Source: Syntrophomonadaceae bacterium (lineage in GTDB: Bacteria; Bacillota; Dethiobacteria; DTU022). Taken from it: a stretch of DNA of 5,430 nucleotides. The stretch spans positions 1 to 5,430 of the forward strand of contig PXBM01000056.1 of NCBI GenBank assembly GCA_003566935.1. The letters run 5' to 3'. Position 1 is the stretch's first letter; every line of letters begins with the position of its first letter. The notes beneath the pieces are model-generated. The model saw only the letters and a program-made list of their open reading frames with translations, was not told the DNA's origin and did no database searches. The position numbers and the translations under genes are program-made. Of the stretch, positions 1 to 5,430 are shown one piece after another.

Positions 1-401
1 ATATCCCTGTGAACAACTCCGGCTTTATGAGCCTCTTCCAGGGCTTCAGCTATCTGGCGGGAAATCCTGACCGCTTCGTGAACTGGAAGGCGGCCTTTTT
101 CACGGATATGTTGCTTCAGGTTGCTGCCATCAACATGTTCCATAATCATAAAATAGGTGCCTTCCTGTTCACCAACATCGTAAATATTAACAATATGAGG
201 GTGGGACAAAGCAGCTGCGGACTGAGCTTCACGTTCAAAGCGGCGGATAAATGCAGCATCTCCGGTCATTTGATCTTTTAATATTTTTATAGCTATGGTC
301 CTTTTTAACAGAAGGTCCCGGCCCCTGTAGACCCGGGCCATCCCACCTTCAGCAATTTTTTCAATTAATTCATAGCGCTCAGCTAATACTTTACCAACCA
401 T
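1..401 (-). CDS. prkC: Hanks-type Ser/Thr protein kinase, PrkC/StkP-like (N-terminal fragment, runs off left edge)
   Basis: Translating down from the ATG at 401-399 gives 133 complete codons with no stop. Visible kinase features are the glycine-rich loop IAEGGMARVY (residues 16-25), the ATP-binding lysine in TIAIK (K39), the helix-C glutamate in FEREAQ (E58), HPHIVNIYDVG (hinge-proximal strand region), and the start of the catalytic loop HRD (131-133), where the window ends. The family phosphorylates Ser/Thr on cell-division, cell-wall and translation proteins. In Bacillota it is usually membrane-bound, with a juxtamembrane segment, one transmembrane helix and extracellular PASTA repeats; those parts would lie beyond the edge, so PASTA content is inferred, not seen. 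The ATG shares one base with the phosphatase stop (TAATG), which points to translational coupling with its antagonist. Only a modest GGGGG Shine-Dalgarno lies 12 bases upstream. Kinase identity is very secure; the prkC symbol rests on synteny with the phosphatase. Confidence 0.93.
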   Translation of the reverse strand, partial: MVGKVLAERYELIEKIAEGGMARVYRGRDLLLKRTIAIKILKDQMTGDAAFIRRFEREAQSAAALSHPHIVNIYDVGEQEGTYFMIMEHVDGSNLKQHIREKGRLPVHEAVRISRQIAEALEEAHKAGVVHRD

Positions 402-1150
402 TAAGCTTTCTGACCCCCAATATTGGTTGCTACAACCACGGTAATGTTGTCGAAACCACCCCGTGAATTGGCCAGCTTGATCAATGACTCAGCCAACTTT
501 TCCGGGTCGGGTTGCTTCGATGATTCTTTCAATATCTCTACATCACGGACCATGTTAGTGAGACCGTCCGTACAAAAAATCAATGTTGACCCTTTCTCAA
601 TCTTTTCTTCACTAATATCCAGTTGCAAATCAGGTGATATGCCAAGAGCCCGGGTTAAAACATGCCGCTGGGGATGGTTTTCTGCCTCCTCAGGGCTGAT
701 CTGGCCCGATTCGACAAGCTGTTCCACCAGGGAATGATCCCTGGTTAAAAGCTTTATTTGGCCGTCATTTATCAAGTATGCCCTGCTGTCACCGATATGA
801 CCGATAGTCAGGCGGTTTCCGCAAAGCAGGCCGGCTGTAAAAGTTGTGCCCATACCTTTACGCTCTGAGGAATTTACAGCTTCATTTAAGACTTGTTCAT
901 TTGCCTTTATAATAAGGTTACTAAGCATTTCGCGGGCTTTTTCTGCAGTGGGAAGGTTAACGCGGTCAAAATCAGTCCAGAACTGCTCCGCTGCCGTTAC
1001 AGCAATACTGCTGGCAACATTACCGGCACGGTGACCGCCCATGCCGTCAGCAACAGCCAGCAAAGCTGAGCTGGAATCAGTCTCAGCAAAACAGCTATCT
1101 TCATTACGCGGGCGTTCTAATCCCTTGTTGGTCAGACCTGCTACAAGCAC
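401..1150 (-). CDS. prpC: PP2C-family Ser/Thr protein phosphatase (PrpC/Stp type)
   Basis: A 249-residue metal-dependent (Mn/Mg) phosphatase of the normal length for bacterial PrpC/Stp/PstP. All PP2C signatures are present: RPRNEDS (13-19), VADGMGGHRAG (33-43, with metal-binding D35/G36), GMGTTFTAG (99-107), IGHIGDSRAY (116-125), RDHS (137-140), the flap motif GQISPEEAENHPQRHVLTRALG (149-170), CTDGLTNMV (193-201, metal ligand D195) and GGFDNITVV (231-239, metal ligand D234). It has no signal peptide or membrane segment, so it is cytosolic. It removes phosphate from substrates of the adjacent kinase and from the kinase itself, as known for this pair. The start is GTG: the codon just before it is an in-frame TAG, and AGGAGG sits 9 bases upstream, so no earlier start is possible. 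It follows rsmB after 73 bases with its own candidate promoter, and its TAA overlaps the kinase ATG by one base. Confidence 0.96.
   Translation of the reverse strand: MLVAGLTNKGLERPRNEDSCFAETDSSSALLAVADGMGGHRAGNVASSIAVTAAEQFWTDFDRVNLPTAEKAREMLSNLIIKANEQVLNEAVNSSERKGMGTTFTAGLLCGNRLTIGHIGDSRAYLINDGQIKLLTRDHSLVEQLVESGQISPEEAENHPQRHVLTRALGISPDLQLDISEEKIEKGSTLIFCTDGLTNMVRDVEILKESSKQPDPEKLAESLIKLANSRGGFDNITVVVATNIGGQKA
413..418 (-). promoter_or_regulatory. Weak ribosome binding site for the kinase inside the phosphatase 3' end
   Basis: On the minus strand, GGGGGT lies 11 bases before the kinase ATG, inside the last phosphatase codons (Gly-Gly-Gln). It is a poor match to AGGAGG and spaced a little long. 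Kinase translation therefore probably depends on ribosomes finishing the phosphatase at the TAATG junction. This is inferred from sequence only. Confidence 0.45.
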
Positions 1151-1159
1151 CTACAATAA

Positions 1160-1165
1160 CCTCCT
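1160..1165 (-). promoter_or_regulatory. Strong ribosome binding site for the phosphatase (fixes the GTG start)
   Basis: A perfect AGGAGG on the minus strand lies 9 bases before the GTG at 1150-1148. The in-frame TAG at 1153-1151 rules out any upstream start, so this site and the stop together set the N-terminus. Confidence 0.88.
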
Positions 1166-1191
1166 GCCTCGTTTGAGCTTTCGCCACGTCA

Positions 1192-1220
1192 AGTATAGCA
1201 AATAGACCGGACCCAGGCAA
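1192..1220 (-). promoter_or_regulatory. Candidate sigma-A promoter for the phosphatase-kinase pair
   Basis: In the 73-base gap between rsmB and the phosphatase gene, reading the minus strand, TTGCCT (1220-1215; 4 of 6 bases match TTGACA) is followed after exactly 17 bases by TATACT (1197-1192; 5 of 6 match TATAAT). A TG one base before the -10 (1200-1199) makes it an extended -10. Transcription would start near 1185, giving a leader of about 35 bases with AGGAGG well placed before the GTG. It would let the signalling pair be expressed apart from the upstream housekeeping genes. I see no terminator in the gap, so read-through from rsmB is likely as well. Confidence 0.6.
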
Positions 1221-1223
1221 CAA

Positions 1224-2585
1224 TTAGCTGTTTTTCCTCCACCTTGCGATAAAAAAGCCGTCTAATTTGTGACGGTGAGGCCAGGTGGTAATCGCAGGTC
1301 CTGTTTCCAGTTTTGCCTGGAGCGAACCGGGAATTAGAGGGTGAAGATTTTCCAGTTCAAAATCAGGATGCCTGCGGCTGAACTCTTCTATAACATGGCT
1401 TGTTTCTTCCGGTTCAGTCGTGCAGACTGAATAAAGCAGCTTCCCGCCCGGCAGCAGGATATGTGCAGCAGCATCTAAAAGCTCCAGCTGCAGGGTTTGC
1501 AGCTCCTGCAAATCGGCTTCTTTACGGCGCCACTTAATTTCAGGTAAACGCCTGATAACACCAAGACCGCTGCAGGGAGCGTCAACCAGGATCGCTGTGG
1601 GAACAGGCACTTTATCTCTATCAACTTTCCGTCCATCAGCCAGAATCGGCTGTACAGATTGCAGATTAAGACGTGCAACAGCCTTTTCTATTAACTGCAG
1701 GCGGCTCTTTTGCATTTCAACAGCAAAGATTTGTCCCCGGTCATCCATCAGTTCGGCAAGGTGAGTTGTTTTGCCTCCGGGGGCGCTGCACAAATCAATA
1801 ACTGTATCTTCCGGATTCGGATCCAGCAGAGGAGCAACCAGGGCCGAGCTTTCACCCTGGATGGTGTATAAACCGCTTCTGAAAAACTCAGTTCCCGCGG
1901 GATCAGATCCACCGGGATAAATCAGCATCCCTGGGACAGTTGCTGAAGGGATAGTTTCTATTCCTGCGGCAGCCAATTTATCCTGCAGCTCTTCAGGACT
2001 GTTTTCCAGGCGATTAGGGCGAATAGAGACGGGAGGTTTAAGATTGGAGGCCTGTGCCCAGCTTTCTGTTTCCTCAAGGCTGTAACGCTTTAACATCCTC
2101 ACGACAAGCCACTCAGGGATACTATATTTTAGGGCAAGATATTTTTCCGCAGCTTTACCCCGTTCCGGCCAGGGCAGGTCACCCGTTTCAGCAGAAAGGC
2201 GCCTGAGAAGCGCGTTGGCCAGGCCGGCTACTCCCCGGTGGCCGTAGCGGCGGGCCAGTTTTACTGCTTCGTTAACAGCTGCATAAGCCGGTATGCGTTC
2301 CATATAAAGTAGTTGGTAGGCGCTAAGGCGGAGGAGGTTGCGCACCCATGGCGTCATTGAGTCAATCGGACGCCTGGAGTACAGGTTTAAGGCCCAATCA
2401 ATTGTATTCAAGCGCTGAATGGTTCCACCGGCAAGATAAACGGCCAGGGCCCTTTCATCTTCAGGCAGATGATCAACAACTGCCGGAAGGGCCAGGTTCA
2501 GGTAGGCCAGATCCTGTTCATATCTGACCAGGGCATGAAGCGCAGCCTCACGGGCACTTCGGGGCTGTTTAACGCTACCTGTCAA
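1224..2585 (-). CDS. rsmB: 16S rRNA (cytosine-967-C5)-methyltransferase RsmB
   Basis: 453 residues, the usual RsmB/Sun/Fmu length. The N-terminal part (about residues 8-140) is the NusB-like RNA-binding helical domain (SAREAALHALVRYE at the start, then VRNLLRLSAYQLLYMERIPAYAAVNEAVKLA as the typical core). The C-terminal Rossmann methyltransferase domain has the SAM-binding motif DLCSAPGGKTTHLAELM from D264, DAPCSGLG at 335-342, and the motif VI segment YSVCTTEPEE. C338 and C388 are the expected pair of active-site cysteines (one forms the covalent adduct with C6 of cytosine, the other aids product release). The enzyme methylates cytosine 967 (E. coli numbering) of 16S rRNA using SAM. The start is TTG at 2585-2583, overlapping the fmt stop as TTGA, with GGAG 10 bases upstream. 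The residue before C388 is Val where Thr is commoner in this family. Identity is secure. Confidence 0.96.
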   Translation of the reverse strand: MTGSVKQPRSAREAALHALVRYEQDLAYLNLALPAVVDHLPEDERALAVYLAGGTIQRLNTIDWALNLYSRRPIDSMTPWVRNLLRLSAYQLLYMERIPAYAAVNEAVKLARRYGHRGVAGLANALLRRLSAETGDLPWPERGKAAEKYLALKYSIPEWLVVRMLKRYSLEETESWAQASNLKPPVSIRPNRLENSPEELQDKLAAAGIETIPSATVPGMLIYPGGSDPAGTEFFRSGLYTIQGESSALVAPLLDPNPEDTVIDLCSAPGGKTTHLAELMDDRGQIFAVEMQKSRLQLIEKAVARLNLQSVQPILADGRKVDRDKVPVPTAILVDAPCSGLGVIRRLPEIKWRRKEADLQELQTLQLELLDAAAHILLPGGKLLYSVCTTEPEETSHVIEEFSRRHPDFELENLHPLIPGSLQAKLETGPAITTWPHRHKLDGFFIARWRKNS

Positions 2586-3559
2586 GACTGCTCTTCTCCA
2601 TCCAGGCAGAGGCCGGGCTCAATCCGGTAGCCGCAGCAAAAAGAACCGGCGCTCATTGCTTTTTTACCGGCCGGCTGCAGGTCGAGCAAAGACAGGGGTC
2701 CGTCGGATGCTGCAACTGTTAGCGAATCTTCCCCAACGGCCAGGATCTTCCCTGGTTTTTTTTCATAACTTTTTTTAATAGACGTGCTCTCCGAATCCGG
2801 CCTGGCTGCCCGCCAGACTTTAATGCGCCTGCCCTCAAATGTGGTATAAGCGCCGGGCCAGGGATTTAAACCGCGAATCTGGTTATAAATATCAAGGGCT
2901 GGCCGATTCCAATCAATCCGCTCATCATCCTTCGACAGCGGTGGAGCATAGGTGGCCTGTGCATGGTCCTGTGGCACAGCCGCAGCTCTACCGGCAGCAA
3001 TGGCATTAATCGACCTCAGCAACAGGGAAGCGCCCTTTTCCGCCAGGCGATCGTGCAGCATGCCGGCAGTATCACCGGGAGAGATTTCCTCTTTTTCACG
3101 CATGATTATATCGCCGCCATCAAGGACAGATGACATTTTTATTATGGTAACCCCACTGTAGTCTGCCCCATCGATTACAGCGCGGTGTATGGGAGCTGCC
3201 CCACGGTAATAAGGCAGGTAAGAAGCATGCAGGTTAATACACCCCATGGGCGGCAGGGTAAGCAGTTCTGGTGGCAATATCCTGCCGTAGGCAACGGTAA
3301 CAACCAGATCGGGCGCTTTGTCTTCCAGCTGGTTAATAAATTCACCCCGATTGCTAATATCCTCGGGCTGGATGATGGAAAGTCCCTGTTCAAGGGCCCA
3401 CTGCTTGGTCGGTGCATAACGGACCTTGCCCCCTCTTCCGACAGGACGGTCCGGGGGAACAACCAGGGCTTCAAGCCGGTGAGGTGACAGGCTTAGCAGC
3501 GCAAGGGAAGGCAGGGCAAAATCCGGGGTGCCCATAAAAATTATTTTAAGATCTTTCAA
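2582..3559 (-). CDS. fmt: Methionyl-tRNA formyltransferase Fmt
   Basis: 325 residues, close to the normal family length. It transfers the formyl group of 10-formyltetrahydrofolate to Met-tRNAfMet so that it can initiate translation. Visible features are the N-terminal strand IIFMGTPDFA (6-15), a PDRPVGRGGKV loop (from about residue 36), the catalytic segment INLHASYLPYYRGAAPIH holding N109 and H111, and LDGGDII with D147; these correspond to the N-H-D triad of the family. The C-terminal tRNA-binding domain begins near the conserved LNPWPGAYTTFEGRRIKVWRA and ends with GYRIEPG. The start is TTG at 3559-3557 (TTGA overlap with the def stop), with GAGGA 6 bases upstream; the next ATG (residue 9) lies inside the first beta-strand and would truncate the fold. 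A Lys/Ser-rich loop near residues 255-270 contains A7 and A8 runs in the coding strand. def, just upstream, removes the same formyl group later. Confidence 0.97.
   Translation of the reverse strand: MKDLKIIFMGTPDFALPSLALLSLSPHRLEALVVPPDRPVGRGGKVRYAPTKQWALEQGLSIIQPEDISNRGEFINQLEDKAPDLVVTVAYGRILPPELLTLPPMGCINLHASYLPYYRGAAPIHRAVIDGADYSGVTIIKMSSVLDGGDIIMREKEEISPGDTAGMLHDRLAEKGASLLLRSINAIAAGRAAAVPQDHAQATYAPPLSKDDERIDWNRPALDIYNQIRGLNPWPGAYTTFEGRRIKVWRAARPDSESTSIKKSYEKKPGKILAVGEDSLTVAASDGPLSLLDLQPAGKKAMSAGSFCCGYRIEPGLCLDGEEQS
2591..2599 (-). promoter_or_regulatory. Ribosome binding site for rsmB inside fmt codons
   Basis: The minus-strand purine run GGAGAAGAG, coding for Gly-Glu-Glu near the Fmt C-terminus, places GGAG 10 bases before the rsmB TTG start. 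It supports TTG as the true start, since no ATG lies nearby in frame. With the TTGA stop/start overlap, re-initiation by ribosomes ending fmt is likely. Confidence 0.6.
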
Positions 3560-4053
3560 CTCTGTTCCTCGCTTTGCAGTTCTTCGGGATCGATCATACG
3601 TACAGCTTTATCAGTGATAAGGATGCCGTCCAGATGATCCATTTCATGCTGCAAAATCCTGGCCAGCAACCCTTCTGCTTCCAAATATATTTCTTGTCCT
3701 TCACGATTGAGGGCCCTGACGGCAATTTTTATCGCCCGCGGTATTTCACCGCATTGATCGGGCACACTGAGACAGCCTTCGATACCAAGCTCTTCACCTT
3801 CGGCTTCAACACAGACCGGGTTGATTAATTCAATTACTTTTTCCGCTTCTCCCTCTTCGGACATTACCAGGGCAACCAGTATTCTTTTTGGCACACCAAC
3901 CTGGTTGGCTGCCAGTCCCACTCCTTTTGCTTCATGCATGGTTTCGATCATATCATCTAAAAGGCGTAAAACACCTTGATTTATCTTTTTCACTTCATTA
4001 GTCGGGCTGCGCAAAGCAGGATGGTTGTCGTTTAGAATTTGTCTTAAAGCCAT
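3556..4053 (-). CDS. def: Peptide deformylase Def
   Basis: 165 residues, a typical size for a bacterial peptide deformylase. All three family motifs are intact: GVGLAANQVG (44-53; motif GxGLAAxQ), EGCLSVP (92-98; C94 a metal ligand) and QHEMDHLDG (135-143; H136 and H140 metal ligands, E137 the catalytic base). The metalloenzyme (Fe2+ or Zn2+) removes the N-formyl group from nascent polypeptides at the ribosome exit, before methionine aminopeptidase acts. The start is ATG at 4053-4051 with AGGTGG 9 bases upstream. A glutamate-rich stretch after strand LVALV (SEEGEAEKV, 65-73) and an acidic tail (PEELQSEEQS) are the least conserved parts; the tail codons also serve as the ribosome binding site of fmt. 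The gene sits 24 bases after priA and overlaps fmt by 4 bases, as in many Bacillota. Confidence 0.97.
   Translation of the reverse strand: MALRQILNDNHPALRSPTNEVKKINQGVLRLLDDMIETMHEAKGVGLAANQVGVPKRILVALVMSEEGEAEKVIELINPVCVEAEGEELGIEGCLSVPDQCGEIPRAIKIAVRALNREGQEIYLEAEGLLARILQHEMDHLDGILITDKAVRMIDPEELQSEEQS
3566..3570 (-). promoter_or_regulatory. Ribosome binding site for fmt inside def codons
   Basis: GAGGA on the minus strand, within the Glu-Glu codons of the Def tail, lies 6 bases before the fmt TTG. It supports the TTG start, which also gives the expected MKxxKIIFMGTPDFA beginning of Fmt. The def stop and fmt start overlap as TTGA. Confidence 0.65.
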
Positions 4054-4062
4054 TTTCCGCCA

Positions 4063-4068
4063 CCACCT
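4063..4068 (-). promoter_or_regulatory. Ribosome binding site for def
   Basis: AGGTGG on the minus strand (5 of 6 to AGGAGG), 9 bases before the def ATG, within the 24-base priA-def gap. Confidence 0.75.
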
Positions 4069-4076
4069 TCTATAAA

Positions 4077-4085
4077 ATTATAACA
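4077..4085 (-). promoter_or_regulatory. Possible extended -10 element over the priA stop codon, upstream of def
   Basis: The minus strand reads TGTTATAAT: a perfect TATAAT (4082-4077) with a TG one base upstream (4085-4084). It overlaps the priA TAA (4080-4078). I find no convincing -35 at 15-19 bases. A transcript from here would begin near 4070, leaving a leader of about 17 bases with the def Shine-Dalgarno almost at its 5' end. It may be real and weak, or a chance match in an AT-rich gap. Confidence 0.3.
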
Positions 4086-5430
4086 CTACCTGTGGATTAA
4101 AATCTACTGTGAGGCGAACCGTAAAGGGAGGCTTACATGTATGGTATTCCCGGATAAGTTTGCGGATACCAGGGGCAAGCCTGGTCAATCCTTCCCCTTT
4201 CAGGAGTGTCTGGACCCGGTACTGTTCTTTAATTCGGTACAGCGAAGCCGGAGCCGGCCCCATTAGCTCAAATTCCTCAGCCAGCGGTTCCAGCAGATCT
4301 GTAAACCAGTTTGCCGCTTTAAAAACTGCATTTTCGTCTTCAGCACTAAAAAGAAATCGAATTAAGTCTGAAAAAGGCGGATAGGCAAGCTGGCGGCGGT
4401 TTTCAAGTTCCTGTTCAAAAAAAGTACAGTAGTCATGATCTGCAGCAGCCAGGATACTGTAATGACCGGGGTGATAAGTCTGAACTACAACCTTCCCCCC
4501 TTTTGGACCGCGGGCAGTGCGCCCGGAAACCTGGGTCAGCAGCTGGAAGGTGCGTTCCGGGGCTCTGAAATCAGGCAAATTCAAAGTTGTATCGGCAGCG
4601 ACAACCCCGACCAGGGTTACCCCGGGAAAGTCAAACCCCTTGGCAATCATCTGGGTGCCGATCAGAATACTTGCTTTCCCTTCTTTGAAGCGGCGATAAT
4701 AATCCTGGTGAGCCTTTCTGCTGGTGGTGGTGTCCCTGTCCATCCGGATCAACGAAACATCAGGATAAAGATTTTTCACTTCATCTTCAACCCGCTGCGT
4801 CCCGGCGCTGAAATATTTTATTTTAATTCCTCCGCAGGAAGGGCAGGTTGCCGGCACAACATCCTCATGAGCACAGTAATGACAGCACATTACCTGCCGG
4901 TCTTTATGCAGGGTCATTGAAACATCGCAGGAAGGACAGCGCACGACAAACCCGCATTCCCGGCATAAGACAAACCCGGCAAAGCCGCGCCGGTTAATAA
5001 AGAGCAGGGCCTGCTCGTCACGCTCCAGCACCCCGTTTAGCTCTTCCAGCAGGGGTCTGCTGAAGATGTGGCGGTGTCCCTCTTTTAGCTCTCTGCGCAT
5101 ATCAACAACTTCGACCGGGGGCAGCTGGGTCGGGGTAACCCTTTCTTTTATCCGCAGCAGGGTTGACTTCCCTTCTGCGGCACTATGGTAACTTTCCAGT
5201 GACGGGGTAGCGCTTCCCAGAAGCAGCACTGCCTTGTTGTAACGGGCCCGCCACCAGGCTACATCGCGGGCATGATAGCGCGGAGCATCCTCCTGCTTGT
5301 AGGTAGTTTCATGCTCTTCATCAATGATGACCAGGCCGATAGATTTAAGAGGGGCAAAAACTGCGGACCTGGCACCTAGGACAACTTTGGCTTCTCCATC
5401 CAGGATAGCCTGCCACTGGCGGCTTTTTTC
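4078..5430 (-). CDS. priA: Primosomal protein N' / replication restart helicase PriA (C-terminal part, runs off right edge)
   Basis: Open in frame from the right edge to the TAA at 4080-4078: 450 visible residues of a protein usually about 730-830 long, so the DNA-binding N-terminus and Walker A loop lie outside the window. Numbering visible residues from the edge: GARSAVFAP (about 19-27), Walker B DEEH (37-40) followed by ETTYKQEDAPRYHARDVA, motif III GSATPS (72-77), a zinc module of four Cys pairs (156/159, 165/168, 183/186, 196/199), motif V GTQMIAKGFDFP (258-269), ADTTLNLPDFRAPERT, and motif VI QVSGRTARG (300-308). PriA is a 3'-5' SF2 helicase that recognises stalled forks and D-loops and reloads the replicative helicase. 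The GTG at 5229 is internal (Val of VLLLGSATPS), not a start. Motif VI differs from the usual QVAGRAGRG, and a ninth Cys (182) sits beside the third pair. Identity is secure. Confidence 0.97.
   Translation of the reverse strand, partial: EKSRQWQAILDGEAKVVLGARSAVFAPLKSIGLVIIDEEHETTYKQEDAPRYHARDVAWWRARYNKAVLLLGSATPSLESYHSAAEGKSTLLRIKERVTPTQLPPVEVVDMRRELKEGHRHIFSRPLLEELNGVLERDEQALLFINRRGFAGFVLCRECGFVVRCPSCDVSMTLHKDRQVMCCHYCAHEDVVPATCPSCGGIKIKYFSAGTQRVEDEVKNLYPDVSLIRMDRDTTTSRKAHQDYYRRFKEGKASILIGTQMIAKGFDFPGVTLVGVVAADTTLNLPDFRAPERTFQLLTQVSGRTARGPKGGKVVVQTYHPGHYSILAAADHDYCTFFEQELENRRQLAYPPFSDLIRFLFSAEDENAVFKAANWFTDLLEPLAEEFELMGPAPASLYRIKEQYRVQTLLKGEGLTRLAPGIRKLIREYHTCKPPFTVRLTVDFNPQVVL

Noticed and set aside
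9..281. 90-codon plus-strand frame at the left edge
   Set aside because: It is antisense to the kinase N-terminal lobe, which has all expected motifs in the minus-strand frame.
423..737. 104-codon plus-strand frame inside the phosphatase region
   Set aside because: It is antisense to intact PP2C motifs, and the low-complexity Ser-rich translation is typical of a reverse-frame shadow.
1151..1223. Terminator or riboswitch in the rsmB-phosphatase gap
   Set aside because: No GC-rich hairpin followed by a T-run is visible, and the gap is too short for a known riboswitch class; it is better explained by a promoter and ribosome binding site.
1475..1678. 67-codon minus-strand frame within rsmB in another frame
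   Set aside because: It lies inside the conserved RsmB methyltransferase domain and has no support as a nested gene.
3185..3487. 100-codon plus-strand frame, and an overlapping 99-codon minus-strand frame (3175-3474)
   Set aside because: Both overlie the fmt catalytic domain, whose motifs are complete in the true frame. Neither shows a ribosome binding site or family resemblance.
4435..4920. 161-codon open frame on the plus strand
   Set aside because: It is wholly antisense to the PriA core and zinc module, which are strongly conserved on the other strand. There is no Shine-Dalgarno before it and no recognisable family.
5227..5229. GTG at this position as the priA start
   Set aside because: The frame is open to the window edge and the upstream codons encode conserved PriA sequence, including Walker B DEEH, so this is an internal valine.
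1..5430. Defence island, mobile element, CRISPR array or other novel system
   Set aside because: Every reading frame with support is a known housekeeping or signalling gene in a conserved order. I found no repeats, transposase, integrase or unassigned gene.

Overview
The window is a stretch of a conserved bacterial housekeeping locus read entirely from the minus strand. In transcription order, from the right edge to the left, it holds priA (C-terminal 450 residues only), def, fmt, rsmB, a PP2C-family Ser/Thr phosphatase (prpC/stp type), and the first 133 codons of a Hanks-type Ser/Thr kinase (prkC/stkP type). This gene order is characteristic of Bacillota (for example the B. subtilis priA-def-fmt-rsmB-rlmN-prpC-prkC region). 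Together with intermediate GC content and strong AGGAGG-type ribosome binding sites, it suggests a Clostridia-like member of that phylum. I cannot name a genus from this sequence.

Region by region: 4078-5430 encodes the PriA helicase core and its zinc-binding module, with the N-terminus beyond the right edge. A 24-base gap leads to def (3556-4053). def-fmt and fmt-rsmB are joined by 4-base TTGA overlaps, with TTG as the downstream start codon both times. rsmB ends at 1224. A 73-base gap (1151-1223) holds a good candidate sigma-A promoter and a strong ribosome binding site for the GTG-started phosphatase gene (401-1150). The phosphatase stop and the kinase start share one base (TAATG), and the kinase runs off the left edge at its HRD catalytic motif. 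No stretch over 300 bases lacks a gene. I see no tRNA, rRNA, CRISPR array, insertion sequence or intrinsic terminator.

Functionally the locus joins replication restart (PriA), the formyl-methionine cycle (Fmt puts the formyl group on initiator tRNA and Def removes it from nascent proteins), 16S rRNA m5C methylation (RsmB), and an opposed kinase/phosphatase signalling pair. I do not see an undescribed system. The points worth a second look are: the absence of rlmN between rsmB and the phosphatase, with a candidate promoter in its place; two successive gene junctions built the same way; a possible extended -10 over the priA stop codon; and small departures from consensus in PriA.
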